From Hippasteria phrygiana (taxonomy: Eukaryota > Echinodermata > Asteroidea > Valvatida > Goniasteridae): a DNA stretch of 64,000 nt. The stretch covers positions 1,054,001-1,118,000 of the forward strand of contig JAZGUH010000143.1 in NCBI GenBank assembly GCA_037893225.1. The letters run 5' to 3'. The translations under genes were made by a program, and so were the position numbers. This document shows, piece by piece, positions 1-10,541 of this stretch. How positions within the stretch are numbered: the stretch's first letter is position 1; every line of letters starts with the position of its first letter. Below the pieces are notes generated by a model. That model was given only the letters and a program-made list of their open reading frames with translations. It was not told where the DNA came from and made no database searches.

Positions 1-57
1 ACCTTACTTTTGAGATAACCACACAAGAAGAAATCACACGGGGTGAGGTCTGGGGAT

Positions 58-462
58 CAGTGATGTAGTCGAGACTATAACAAGACCAGGCACAAGACCA
101 GGCACAAGACCAGGCACAAGACCAGGCACAAGACCAGGCACAAGACCAGGCACAAGACCAGGCACAAGACCAGGCACAAGACCAGGCACAAGACCAGGCA
201 CAAGACCAGGCACAAGACCAGGCACAAGACCAGGCACAAGACCAGGCACAAGACCAGGCACAAGACCAGGCACAAGACCAGGCACAAGACCATTGACGAG
301 ACCAGCTTGTTACAGGCACAAGTAACAAGCATACACAATGACAAAGGAATGCTTTTATTACAGTTCATTTGAATAGCTCGAGACTTGAATTAAGACTGAA
401 GGTCTTGTGATGGTCTTGTGCTGGTCTTGCAGGGTCTTGTGATGGTCTCGACTACATCACTG
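58..462. mobile_element. hAT-type non-autonomous element (MITE) with minisatellite core
   Basis: The ends are perfect 18-bp inverted repeats: CAGTGATGTAGTCGAGAC at 58-75 and its complement at 445-462. They are flanked by an 8-bp near-duplication, CTGGGGAT (50-57) and CTAGGGAT (463-470). An end starting CAGTG plus an 8-bp target duplication is the hAT signature. Removing 58-462 and one duplication restores the reading frame of the transposase relic around it, so this is a genuine insertion. The interior is mostly the 12-bp tandem array, with a few units in reverse orientation near 405-445. It has no coding capacity. Confidence 0.85.
81..292. repeat. 12-bp minisatellite (CAAGACCAGGCA)n
   Basis: About 17.7 essentially perfect copies of a 12-bp unit lie inside the hAT-type MITE. 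Because 12 is a multiple of three, it produces stop-free Gly-Leu-Val-Pro and Cys-Leu-Val-Leu reading frames on the minus strand, which are artefacts. Confidence 0.97.
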
Positions 463-962
463 CTAGGGATCTGGGTGGCCACTCGGTTCTTTGATGCAAT
501 GCAACAACCCTGTCATTGAAGAGCTCCCTGGGTCTCTCTGTCACAACCACCTTGCGGTTAGGAGGTGCCCCATCTTGCACCCACCATACCCACCAAGTTC
601 TAGCTGGGGTACAATCTCATCATTGATCATTCGCAAGTAGGCTTCCCCATCGAAAAAGAAAGGGCCGATCAGGGTTCCGTTGCCACAAAGTCATATCCAG
701 ACAAAAAAACTTTTCACAATTAACATTCGTGTCGAAGTGAAACGGAGGTTGATTGTGAAGTGGAGCATATTCTCGCACGTTTTGATTGTTCACACTGCCG
801 TTTATAAAGAAAAAAGCCTCGTCCCCGATCAGAAGTTCCTCAACGAATCTTGTGTCACAAAGGTTCTTTTTTTTTGCAAATACATTTCTTGTATTTTTGT
901 CAGTGGTCAGAGGACTTGTACAAGTCTATGTCTGTCGGCGTCGTTGGTCATAGTCACACTTT

Positions 963-2620
963 TGTTGGTCTAAGGTTGAGTGGTTCTGGTCTTAAGAAAT
1001 GTTAACGGTACTGTCGTCGCGGGAAATTTTGAATAGGTTTTTGGTCCAAGAGACTTCTGGGAGCTGTGTCTTTTGTTTTGGTGAGGTGTGTGACAACGCT
1101 TGTTGACAGCCACGCGATCATCGTGTTTGTAATTGCCTTGCAGCAAATGTTTGTATGTGATTCTATCTGTGATTTTGCTTGTCGGGAGATCTTGAATCTC
1201 AATTATTTTTGCTGTGAGGGGTGCACGGAAAGATCGTAGTCCTTATTTTCCACAGAGGAGCCGAGTCTCTTGTGACTGTGAGTATATATTTAAGCTATTT
1301 TCTAGTTGCCAAATTTCATTTGTTTATGTAAATAATTATGATAGATATTCCTCTCAATGAATGGCGTATTTATTAGTTTTGCATGGCTAGAGTTTGGATA
1401 TAGATTGTTAGATAAAAGATACTTTCTTGACGGTAAAGTAAGATTGATGAGCAGGGCTTATATAATTATAACGTTACGAATTACTAGGACTTATTGCATA
1501 AGAAGTGCCCATATTAGAGAGATCTTTCACCTCATTTATACTATTTTCTATATATTTGTAGAAAAAGTCTATGGTTTGATCATTATTTTTTTCAATCAGA
1601 AGACGTGACGTCACACTTTTCAGAAAGATTTAGATTGATAAGTTGAGGGCTTAATTGTAATATTTTGTAGAATATGTATTTCATTTAGAACATGTTTTAT
1701 CTAGATGGCCAACTAATGGCGAGGTACCGGTGACATAGTAAGATCACCGAGGGCATCACGATTGACCAAGCCAGCTATATTGTACCCACCCAGCCTGACT
1801 GGAGGACTCCTAGTGAGGCACTGTTACTGTCAGCGCGGTGGACCGTTACGAAAGTGGAGGTTGACACAGGCGGCTGTTTCCTGAAAGTCCAGGACATTAT
1901 CAATGAACGTTTGCTGGAAAGTGTTCCGTAAACGGAGCTGATTATACGCACGTGTGTCCGGAAGGACAAACTTTATTAATTTATTAGAGAATAATTTGTT
2001 AGTACAAACTTTAAGGTTTAGGAGTTGTGTATTAATTATAACGCACTTTGTAGACAGCGGATCCGAAAATTGTAATGAGCTTGATTTTTCTCCGCTGATT
2101 TGTTAGTGTACAATTTCCCGAATTTAATTATAGTTACTGCCATTTTAATTTGTGTATTTATCATATAGGCAGTGCGCACTGACAGTTTACATTTGTTGAT
2201 TTGACCAGAACCATTAGTTTGATGATATTAAATTTTGTATAGTGCAAGTCAGGTTTTGATTTGTTTTCCTTTTCTCGACTCCATTTTGTGTTTTGTAATC
2301 TACGTAAGCTTTCCCCTTTCGTAAAATGTCTGAATTCTCGGGGTCATTCTGACATTTTGGGGGCTGGTCCGGGAAAGTTAAAAAAGGATAAATTGAAAGC
2401 TTACTGCTTACAAGATACCTAGAAGTGAGAAAGTAAGAAACGTTTGAATTACTCTTAATGAACAAACTGGGAATGAGATCTTTCCATGTTCCCTTTACAG
2501 CATTTGCTTTATTTGGCGAGCCTGTTATTTTTAGCGATTTTGGCGAAGCTACCGAATGCCGGATGAAGTCAGTGTAACGGCTCAGGTTTGTATAGCTATT
2601 CCAACCGTGGACCTTTAACA
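963..2620. other. No supported gene; AT-rich sequence
   Basis: Nothing recognisable apart from decayed upstream sequence of the transposase relic (to about 1200). A 182-codon open frame on the minus strand (2762-2214) overlaps a dispersed repeat, has no recognisable domain and is not called. Confidence 0.5.
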
Positions 2621-2760
2621 AAAAGGACAATAGGGTCCACGATTGTGTCAAGGTCCACGATTTAAAATCGTGTACAAACCATATGGGAGGCCTTACAAAA
2701 AAGTTAAAGTACAAACAAAAGAGGGACATAGGAGGTCCACGATTGAAGGTGTTTACAAAC
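2621..2760. repeat. Cluster of GGTCCACGATT motifs, related to 48734-48780
   Basis: GGTCCACGATT occurs three times, at about 2634, 2651 and 2734. The last two continue into G(T/G)TTTACAAAC-like sequence. The preceding phrase AGGACAATAGGGTCC recurs as AGGACAATATGGTCC at 48734-48780, followed there by CCGATTGAAGGCGTTTACA. This indicates a dispersed repeat family present twice in the window. Confidence 0.55.
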
Positions 2761-2874
2761 ATATATGTGTTGGTTCAGTTTTTGATTGTTTCAAATCGGT
2801 CGGTCACGTTGTTCAGAATGTCTAGTATAAAAGAAATCACTGATATAGGGAAGTCCATAGTAGACCGAGAGCCC

Positions 2875-2900
2875 GGGGGGGGGGGGGGGGGGGGAGGGGG
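2875..2900. repeat. Poly-G tract
   Basis: A run of 20 G, one A, then 5 G. It is one of many G/C homopolymers in the window, and exact lengths are unreliable in assemblies. Confidence 0.95.
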
Positions 2901-3147
2901 TCAGCCTAGCTGAAAAGTTAACAAATTTTCATGTATATAGCAATGATCCACGTGCATGCCGATGTAAGGAAATGGACGTCTGCCGAGCACACTGTGATGG
3001 GTGTGGTCAGGACGGCCATGACAAAGGGCCCCAAAATTGGGCTAGCCTAGCTGGTGAGATAACCCGATGAAACCTACTGGAAAATGTTCGGCAAAGTCGG
3101 AATTTTCAGTGGTGGAGTGTGCCTGCCAGACAAAAAAAACCTGTACA

Positions 3148-3435
3148 GGAGGGGGCGTGGCCGTAACCCCCTCCCGTTCCTTTTCGCTGATACAGTTGCA
3201 ACGGGGCGACAGAGAAAAATTTGAGACCAGTTTCTATAGATGCCTTGACACTAGAAAATATAAATGTAACTTAAGAGTCATTTAAGATCAGACTTATTAA
3301 CTTAAGAGGGGCGCGAATATTGCGGAGGAGGCGTGTCCGCCACCCCCTTCCAAGTACATTTTCGCTTATATCATCACAATAAATTCTTTTAATCCTGTCA
3401 AATTTCCTGGCATATTTGCTGATGCCTTGTGGCTA
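3148..3435. repeat. Diverged tandem duplication, two copies of about 95 bp
   Basis: Copy one (about 3148-3247) and copy two (about 3324-3429) share GGAGG(G/A)GGCGTG, a C-rich stretch, TTTTCGCT(G/T)AT and end in GATGCCTTG, in the same order and spacing (91 versus 97 bp). Intervening sequence is unrelated. Confidence 0.6.
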
Positions 3436-3516
3436 TTTTATACCCATTACAAAATAAAACACAAATGTTTGTCCAAGCTACTCCGCCCCCTGAGTGGGAC
3501 CCTCATTAACATAAGT

Positions 3517-4093
3517 GTGTGACGTAGATCGAGGCACATTACCCATTCATCACGGGTATGCATTGTGTGTACATTGTACGGCAAAAATTCTTCGTCCAAA
3601 ATCTAAGCAAAATATAGTGGTTTTTCGGCCATGCCGACAAGGTGTGTGGCTGCTGGGTGCAGCAAAACAACGACGGGTGGAGTAAGCCTTCATGTATTTC
3701 CAATTGAAGTGAAATATCGGAGAATTCGGACGGCGAAAGTGACGAGAGCAAAGAGGTCCGGCCCAGCAGCTTTTCAGCGTTATGTAGCGACCACTTTGAG
3801 CCGTCGTGTTTCGATACTGGTATTTTCAAATCCTTTGGGATGACCATTAAAAATATGCTCAAGTCCACTGCCATCCCAACAAAGTTCCCAGATGTGAGTA
3901 AGATAAAGGCGAAAGCAGTTAAACGGCCCATTCCCCGAGGAGCCTTCGCTAAAAGGGAGAAAATCAGGGTAGGTTCGATGTTACTTGTTGCAACTTACGA
4001 AATTGCACGTGTAGACCTAGTGTGTGTATACGGGCCGGGTCCAGACTATCGAGTCGATCCATGAATTTCGGTGCCTCAGTCTACGTCACGAAC
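3517..4093. mobile_element. Possible THAP-containing element flanked by inverted repeats
   Basis: The stretch GTGACGTAGATCGAGGCAC (3519-3537) is mirrored on the opposite strand at 4071-4089 with two mismatches. The THAP exon lies between. THAP domains occur in P-element-type transposases, so a small THAP-carrying mobile unit is possible. No transposase catalytic region is present, and the arms are short, so chance or another MITE is not excluded. Confidence 0.35.
3631..3973 (+). pseudogene. THAP zinc-finger DNA-binding domain exon with one frameshift
   Basis: The frame beginning at ATG 3631 reads MPTRCVAAGCSK, with the first two zinc ligands (C-x4-C) near the N-terminus as usual for THAP domains. 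It continues LHVFPIEVKYRR. After a single-base frameshift at roughly 3740-3760 it continues as RPSSFSALCSDHFEPSCF, supplying the C-x2-H pair, and then TAIPTKFPD, matching the AVPTIF-like box that closes the domain. The conserved tryptophan of the family is not visible in either frame. Basic sequence follows (KAKAVKRPIPRGAFAKR). An AGG|GTAGGT splice-donor-like site sits at about 3968. THAP proteins bind DNA in transcription factors and P-element-like transposases. This may be a relic, or a real first exon with a sequencing error. Confidence 0.7.
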
Positions 4094-4249
4094 AGCGCCC
4101 TCAATTTGAGTCTCAACAAATTTAAAAAAGGGGGGTCAATTTTTGAGCGGCAAATCATCACACTAAAACTTCGCTTAAACCAGTTTGGCTTTTAATTCAC
4201 ATTTAATACATATAAATGAATTTATTTATGAAATAAAATGTGATCCGGT

Positions 4250-5421
4250 CAATTTGAGAAGCATGGTTCCTTTAACTTGTAGCTCCTCTAGTATTAACGA
4301 AATAGAAAGGAACTTGAATGTAGCTCTTGCTGGTATTCACAACTGGTGCCAAAGAAACAAACAAGCATTAAATGCCAACAAAACCAAATGTATGCTTATT
4401 GGTTCAAGGCAGAAAATATCCAATGTCGACCTAAACGTGTGCATTGCTGATAAGGTTATCGAAAAAGTGAAATCTTGTAAATGCTTGGGTGTAGTTGTTG
4501 ATGAAACATAAGGTTGGGGTACACATGTTGAATACGTAAGGAAGACTGTTTCGTCTAAATTGGGTGTGTTAAACAGAATTCGTGATTACGTTCCCCAAAG
4601 CAGCCTGCACACACTCTTTGTAAGTTTAGTTATGCCATCTTTAGAGTATTGCTGTACGGTGTGGCGAGGAAGGTACATATCTCACGACAATAACCTCAAC
4701 AAATGTCTAAAAAGAGCCGCACGGATAATCCTTAAATGTACCTCCCTCACCCCCTCAGCTGATATGTTTGCCAGACTAAATTGGATTCCTTTTAAAGAAA
4801 GAGTTCAGTTCAAAAAGGCTATCTTTGTTTTCAAAAGCCTTAACAAAATGACTCCTTTGTACATGACAATTCTGTTCACACCACTTACAATGATTCGTGA
4901 AACACGACAATCGACCCAAATGGCACTGAAAGTTCCTTTCGCCAAAAAGGAATGCTACGTGACAAGTTTCGCTGTGAGTGGTGCCAGCATATGGAATAAT
5001 CTGCCTGAACCAATGAGAACCATAAACTCTTTAAGTACATTTAAATCGGAGCTACGTAAAGCCATCTATCAGTGATATTTCTGTAATTTACGCTGAACTG
5101 CGGAGTTATAAACTTGGTTGCCAAAATACTTTGGAGCCGGATGGGAATTTCCCCTTGTTTTTCACCCTAAAAGGGTTTTTTTTTCGCGGGTTTTTCGCCC
5201 ATCCCGTAAATCAGCAATAGGCTTCTACTGGAGAGTTGAAAAGTTAACCGAAGATATATTTATTTGTGTAAACATTATTGTATTTGTTTAAATATTTTGT
5301 ATGAATGTGTAAATATTCAATTTTAACTAATAATATGCAGGGCCCCAATGGAAACCAGTTTTAAACTGTTTGGGCACACCCTGGGAAAAAGAAATGTAAA
5401 AAATAAATAAATAAATAAATA
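4250..5421 (+). pseudogene. 5'-truncated CR1/Jockey-like LINE: reverse transcriptase C-terminal part
   Basis: Two same-strand frames separated by a stop codon (4509-4511) form the thumb and C-terminal part of a non-LTR reverse transcriptase. Landmarks are INEIERNLNVALAGIHNWC, LNANKTKCMLIG, CKCLGVVVDE, LGVLNRIRDYVPQ, LFVSLVMPSLEYCCTVW, KRAARIIL and SFAVSGASIWNNLPE, ending at 5075. These are typical of jockey/CR1/L2-type elements (established family knowledge). The catalytic FADD region and everything upstream are missing, a normal result of 5' truncation. A 3' untranslated region follows, ending in an AAAT microsatellite at 5398-5421, a usual CR1/L2-type tail. Confidence 0.85.
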
Positions 5422-5424
5422 CAA

Positions 5425-5790
5425 AAAGGTTATTTTATGGCTGTTCTATGAAGTGAAAAAATCTTTACACAAGTGATTTTTGTTTTGTTTTTTGTTTGTT
5501 CGCTTCTGTTTTATCTATATTTTCAAAAACATTAATATTGATGAATACAGATGAAACAAATAATGTTGATAAAAATTACTTCTATCTGATTTCTTTGCAC
5601 TTTTAGTGTTTAAAGGGCTATATCTCTAAACGCATCCAGTTAACTTGGAAATTAGGAGTATACAAATGTCAAGATATCTCGATAACACAAAATGCCACAG
5701 GGGTCAGACCTACACCATATTAAAGCTTAGGATGTGACAAATTTAACTATGTATAATAAGTAATTTGTTTTTTTGAGAGACTCATTGGTA
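5425..5790. other. No recognisable feature; AT-rich spacer
   Basis: AT-rich sequence between two LINE insertions. The last part may be the 5' untranslated region of the L1-type element, but no promoter motif is evident. Confidence 0.5.
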
Positions 5791-5903
5791 ATTTCTACGA
5801 GTGAATCAACAGGTGTACCGTTCCGTCAATTGACAGCTTTTTACTGTTTTTCGAGTGGCCTGGTACTTTAGTTTGCCTGTTCATAGATTCGTCTGGCTTC
5901 AGG

Positions 5904-6968
5904 ATGCCTCCGAAAAATGTAGCAGGCAGTAAAAATATCCAGTCGGATATTTCGGCATTCGTCCAGAGCTCTGGTGGTCGCCATCTTGTTACAAGCCCAA
6001 ATGCTGGTTCTACGCAGAGAGTGACCAGGTCCCATGCTGGGTCTGGTACCCAGACCCCTTCCACGTTACCGTCCACGTCCTTCGATGAGTTCGAGAAATT
6101 TGTACGGGGGGCCTTCACTGATGAGTTGAGCAGTCAGGCGAAGCTCACCGAGAAGGTCACAAAGCTTGAAGGCGATGTTAATCAGGCTCTCGAATTCCAG
6201 AGTGCCAGAGTTGACGAGTTGAAAGATAAGATCAAGGATTTAGAGTCACAGTTGGTGGTGGCGAGTAGAGAAATCCAGTTAGCTAAGGAGAAATCTGCTA
6301 AGCAGGAGGACTGGTTGAACCGCTTGGAACGACACTCTAGACGAAACAACGTGAGAGTCGTTGGCCTACCTTATTCAGCTGGTGAAAAGGATGGGTCAGT
6401 GTCCTGTATGAAGATAGTGACAACTATTCTTCAAGACGATTTTAAGATGCCTGACATCCAGATTGAACGTGCACATAGAGATGGGCCAAGACGACAGGAT
6501 TCCTCTCAGCATATTTTGGTGAAGTTCTTGAACTTTCAAGATAAGATAATTGTCCTTAAACAGGCGCGTACTGTCTTAAACGGCCGGTTGTATTTTTTCA
6601 CCGATGACTTGACAAAAAATGACTATCTGGAGAAACGCAAATGGTCACCACAAGTCAAGCAAGCTTTCGATAAGGGCCTCCGTTATCACTTCTTAGCCGG
6701 TCGATGGAGAGATTCGAAAGGTCGACCAATTGATTTCGCGGAAGTGATGGTTTTGTTTAGGACTAAAGTATCTATTTCAAAGTATATAAATAATTTGTTT
6801 AATGGCTGGTGGAAATTAATGTTTTCAAGCAATGGTCTTTTGACGGACGGTATTTTTTATACTCGTAGATACATTGAAGAGTTTTGCCCTTGCGAGTCCC
6901 TCAATTTTCCGTGTTTTTCTAGTTGTTACCTTCCCCTCCCTTCCCCCGTTTCCCATGTGTTATCCTAA
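5904..6968 (+). CDS. L1/Tx1-type LINE ORF1 protein (RNA-binding chaperone)
   Basis: A 354-codon frame starts at ATG 5904, which directly precedes the first conserved residues. Residues of about 60-150 form a charged helical, heptad-like coiled coil (LTEKVTKLEGDVNQALEFQ onward). About 135-230 resemble the RRM-like domain of L1 ORF1p (LERHSRRNNVRVVGLP, then IERAHRDGP). About 230-290 match the C-terminal domain (ILVKFLNFQDKI, FTDDLTKNDY, KWSPQVKQAF). These proteins trimerise and coat LINE RNA for retrotransposition. Similarity to ORF1p fades after about residue 290 (FAEVMVLFRTK), so the true end may be near 6770 with a frameshift. ORF2 follows about 190 bp downstream. The frame is open, but its partner is broken, so the copy is dead. 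Confidence 0.8.
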   Translation: MPPKNVAGSKNIQSDISAFVQSSGGRHLVTSPNAGSTQRVTRSHAGSGTQTPSTLPSTSFDEFEKFVRGAFTDELSSQAKLTEKVTKLEGDVNQALEFQSARVDELKDKIKDLESQLVVASREIQLAKEKSAKQEDWLNRLERHSRRNNVRVVGLPYSAGEKDGSVSCMKIVTTILQDDFKMPDIQIERAHRDGPRRQDSSQHILVKFLNFQDKIIVLKQARTVLNGRLYFFTDDLTKNDYLEKRKWSPQVKQAFDKGLRYHFLAGRWRDSKGRPIDFAEVMVLFRTKVSISKYINNLFNGWWKLMFSSNGLLTDGIFYTRRYIEEFCPCESLNFPCFSSCYLPLPSPVSHVLS

Positions 6969-7161
6969 GTCTGTGCCTTTTTCCCTCCCCTCCTTTTTGT
7001 TTCATCCCAACCTTCTCCAATCCCCTTGTGTAAATGCAAAAAAATCATCAGAGCAGTATAATTTATATTTTATGATGCATGTTGTTAAAGCTTCACTGTC
7101 AGAAACAAGTATACGTATTTATTCAGGGATTTCTTTTTTGGTAATCTAAATTGTATTACTT

Positions 7162-9690
7162 ATGTATAAAGATAATAAGTTGTGTATAGCTTCCTTTAAT
7201 GCCAAGGGTTTGAATAATTATCTTAAGAGGAGGCAGTTATTTACTTGGCTTCGGAGTAAGTCTTTTGATATTTGTTTCCTCCAAGAAACTCACAGTACCT
7301 CTGAAATAGAGAAGTTTTGGATTAGTGAGTAGGGTAATAAAATTGTTTCCAATCATTTTTCTTCTAACAGTGCTGGTGTTTGTATTCTTTTTAAGCCTAC
7401 TTTTCAATTTGATATCCTAAATACATGGCATGATCCTAGGGGGCGTATTTTATTACTAAATATCTGTAATAATGGTGAAAGTGTCTCTCTTATTAATATT
7501 TACGCCCCTAACAATGATGATCCTGGCTTTTTTAAAGAGATTTCCAATATAATATATAATTACGCGGAGGGTCATATTATTTTGGGTGGCGACTTCAATA
7601 TTGTTCAAGATTTTGCTTTAGATAAATTAAGAGGTCGCCCCCATACTAATTTTGCAGCTAAACAAGAACTGTTAGGTTTAAAAGAAAATGTTGATCTTAT
7701 TGATATTTGGCGAGATAAAAATCCGGATTCTAAAAGGTACACCTGGACCTCCAATCATGAGCCCCCTATTATGTGCAGACTCCATTTTTTTAAGTTTCAT
7801 TTAGTTTAATCTTACATATTGACAGTGCTGATATTGTTAGCGGTTTTAAGGCAGACCATTCGGCAATCACTCTTTCTTTTTCACTTGGCTCAGAACCTCG
7901 GGCCCCTGGGTTTTGGAAATTGAATTCTTCTTTGTTAAATGATCCCAAGTACTTGAGTGAGCTTAATGAAGTTATTTATTCCTCTGCCGTTGACAATGTA
8001 GCCTGTAATCCAGCTTTGCGGTGGGAGATGATTAAATGTAGCATTCGTGGTTTTTCTGTTAAATTTTCCTCCAGGAAGAAACGTTTAAATAAGAAGGTCG
8101 AACAGCAGCTCTGTACTGAAATAAATAGTTGGAGTCTCATTTACATGCTAATCCAAATGATTTGCCGAGTCACAATTCTTTACATAAGAAGAAAAAAAGA
8201 GTTAGAGAGCCTTATAGAAGATAAGACTAATGGTATTTTAATTCGTTCGAAAGCAATGTGGCATGAGGAGGGAGAGAAAAGTACCAAGTACTTTCTTAAT
8301 TTGGAGAAACGGAATTACGTTAATAAAACTATTTCTAAATTGTACGTCAATGATTCTCTTGAGTCAGATCCAAAGAAAATCTTCTTTTGAAGTTAATCAT
8401 TTAGACAATCAGTCTTATAGTCAGTTTTTTCCTCAGCCTCAGGATCATTTTCTGTCAGATGAATCCACGAATGCTTGTGAAGGTTTGCTTTCGGTAGAGG
8501 AATGTTATAAAGTTGTCAATTCTCTTGCCAATGGTAAAACTCCAGGGACCGATGGTCTCCCAGCCGAGTTTTATAAGTCCTTGTGGCCTGAAATTAAACA
8601 GTTTTTAATTAATGCACTTAATTATTCTTTTGATTTGGGTGAAATGTCAGTTTCCCAGCGTAGAGGAATTATTACTCTTTTACCTAAGACAAATAAAAAT
8701 CCTCTTCTATTGGGTAACTGGCGTCCAATTTCTATTTTGAATACTGACTATAAGATAGCTGCCAAGCTATAGCTTTTAGAATAAAAAATCACTTGACTTT
8801 TCTTATTGGTTCTGATCAAACAGGTTTTATCCAGGGTAGATATATTGGTGAAAATACTATTACTATCCTTGAAGCTTTGCAGTATACAGAAGATGAAAAT
8901 ATTCCTGGTATGTTGTTTTGTGTCGACTTTGAAAAAACTTTTGATAAGTTGGAATGGCAGTATGTGGATACAGTTTTGTCGTATTATGGTTTTGGTGAGG
9001 ACTTGAGGAAATGGGTTAAAGTTGTTTATAGTAACATCGAGAGTACTGTTATTAATAATGGTTATTCCTCTGGATTTTTCCCATTGACACGGGGTGTGAG
9101 GCAAGGTTGCCCCTTATCACCCTATCTTTTTGTTTGAGCAGTTGAGCCTCTTGCTATAGCCATTAGGAATAACCAAGACGTTTCTGGTCTTCAGGTAAAT
9201 GGTCAGACTTTAAAAATCTCTCAGTTTGCCGATGATACAACTATCTTTTTGGACGGATCAGAAAAATCATTAGGCTCGATTCTTGATATTTTAGAAGATG
9301 TTAAGCAGGGTTCAGGGTTGACCATAAATTGGAGTAAATCAGAGGTTATTCGTATTGGTTCTAGCAAAAATATTGATGTGGTTTTTTCCCCGGAATTACG
9401 CTTAAAATGGAGTAATCATTGTTTTAAAGCTCTGGGTAGTACTTTTTTGTTATTCAAAGAGGAGCTTTTTAATTAAAATTTTTTTCCGATTTTATCTTCC
9501 ATAAAAAATACTTTGAAGATTTGGAATATGAGAAACTTGGCATTTTTCAAGAAAATCTAATAGTATTTTTTCTCCTTTGTGTGAAACAATGAGCCGGATA
9601 AAATTAAGCGTACTGTATTATTTAATACTATTAATCAAGGTGGGCTTAATATGGTTGATTATGAACAGCATGTTTATGCATACACCGTCA
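7162..9690 (+). pseudogene. L1/Tx1-type LINE ORF2: endonuclease plus reverse transcriptase, frameshifted
   Basis: From ATG 7162 the frame gives an apurinic-type endonuclease: CIASFNAKGLNN, FDICFLQETH, INIYAPNNDD and HIILGGDFN. An in-frame TAG is at 7330. Frameshifts near 7790, 8385 and 8765 and a TGA near 9136 follow. The reverse transcriptase is recognisable across them: NGKTPGTDGLPAEFYKS, GNWRPISILNTDYK, QTGFIQGRYI, FCVDFEKTFDKLEW, RQGCPLSPYLF, and the catalytic FADD motif at about 9226 (SQFADDTTIF). Further on, LKALGST-like and QGGLNMVDYE motifs appear. Similarity stops near 9690, where Tc1-like sequence begins, so the end of the C-terminal region is absent. It would nick target DNA and copy its own RNA, but this copy has at least five disabling lesions. 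Confidence 0.85.
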
Positions 9691-9694
9691 CAAA

Positions 9695-9906
9695 AGGGCT
9701 CGCCGAGATTGGTGCAGACGTCATATCCGGTGGAACCGTGGTCAGTGGGCAGAGACAATGTTCACAGATAAGTCATGCTTCTCGCTCCAGTTCAATGATG
9801 GCCGGGCGTGTGTTTATCGTCGTCAAGGAGAGAGATTTGCTGATGTTGAAGGTTGCTCAACGTCTACCATTTGGAGGAGGAATTGTGATGGTGTGGGCGG
9901 GGATAT
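9695..9906 (+). pseudogene. Tc1-like transposase fragment
   Basis: Read in the frame around 9725-9905, translation gives HIRWNRGQWAETMFTDKS, CFSLQFNDGRACVYRR and QGERFADV, then a G-G-G-x-V-M-V-W-x-G-I motif in another frame. These correspond to the central catalytic section of Tc1 transposases (the second catalytic Asp lies in the F-T-D-x-S motif). Only about 70 codons survive. The fragment is joined to LINE ORF2 on the left and is cut exactly where the LTR starts on the right. Confidence 0.75.
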
Positions 9907-10539
9907 TGTAATGAAAATATCCCTTCAATACATGTAGCATTCTTCCCGCCCTTTGTTATACATCACACCATCCTGGGTTAAGTGTGTATCAGTCCCGCCA
10001 CCATTCTTCCCGCCCTTTGTTATGTATCACACCACCCTGAGTAGAGTGTATCGGTCAGGCCAGGCAGCATTTGCATAATTACCATTGTTAGACCTACATG
10101 TATGTACCTGGAATTTGAAATGGCAACCTGTGAGTCAGTCTGCTTGATGCTGTGCTAGGGTTGGGTTGTCTATAGCTGTGGAGGGCTGTCGGTTTTACCT
10201 GGGCGTGGTTAGTGGAAGCTTTGCTGTAATGACCAAGTAAGTTGTGGTGCAGGGCAACTTAGTTAAATCCCCCTTGGGTTGGAAGTAGAGTTATGGTGTT
10301 TGTTTACCATAAGCTACCCCACTCATCGTGACCATCACCGAGCCCTGGTCTTACTTTCAGTAACTTAAATTGTAGTCTTAAATTACGTAGCCTTAAGTTG
10401 CCCCTAAATTTAGAAATAGTTAAGTAAAATAAGTAGATGGATCCGATTTTCTTAATAAAATAAGTTTACTTGCAGCCTTTAAATATTTATTCTATTGGAT
10501 TCATTTCTTGTGTCTTACTGTGCCCCTGACCACGCTACA
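9907..10539 (+). mobile_element. 5' LTR of a Ty3/Gypsy retrotransposon
   Basis: The segment starts TGTAATG and ends GCTACA, giving the short TGTA...TACA inverted ends typical of LTRs. A primer-binding site follows two bases later, then gag and pol on the same strand. An AATAAA polyadenylation-like signal is at about 10454. The left boundary coincides with the sudden end of the Tc1 relic. The 3' LTR is missing because the element is truncated at about 16055, so LTR divergence and target duplication cannot be checked. Confidence 0.75.
9938..10056. repeat. Two tandem 64-bp copies within the LTR
   Basis: CATTCTTCCCGCCCTTTGTT begins at 9938 and again at 10002. Both copies continue with TAT(A/G)(C/T)ATCACACCA and a GTGTATC(A/G)GTC phrase, so this is a short direct duplication inside the LTR promoter region. 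Confidence 0.8.
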
Positions 10540-10541
10540 AT

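Larger units (their letters stand above)
1..960 (-). pseudogene. DDE transposase relic (Tc1/mariner-IS630-like, DDE_3 type), interrupted
   Basis: Read on the minus strand from about 960 down to 1, conceptual translation gives a decayed DDE-superfamily endonuclease. In order I see LLIGDEAFFFINGSVNN (about 740-820), HFDTNVNCEKFF, IGPFFFDGEAYL (about 620-675), WVQDGAPPNRKVVV (about 540-585) and EWPPRSPDLTPCDFFL. The last motif is split between 463-495 and 1-57 by the inserted element at 58-462. The pattern D-E-A-F-N-G then D-G-A-P-N-R then W-P-P-R-S-P-D-L-T-P is characteristic of the DDE_3 catalytic domain that moves cut-and-paste elements. Several frameshifts and stops lie upstream (900-1200), where an N-terminal DNA-binding part should be and is not readable. 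The C-terminus runs off the window edge. It is clearly non-functional. Confidence 0.8.

Noticed and set aside
34..368. Two minus-strand frames rich in Gly-Leu-Val-Pro or Cys-Leu-Val-Leu
   Set aside because: Both are translations of the 12-bp minisatellite inside a MITE; the period is a multiple of three, so frames stay open by composition.
2214..2762. 182-codon minus-strand ORF
   Set aside because: No recognisable domain, and its start lies in the GGTCCACGATT repeat cluster. Composition is like the AT-rich surroundings.
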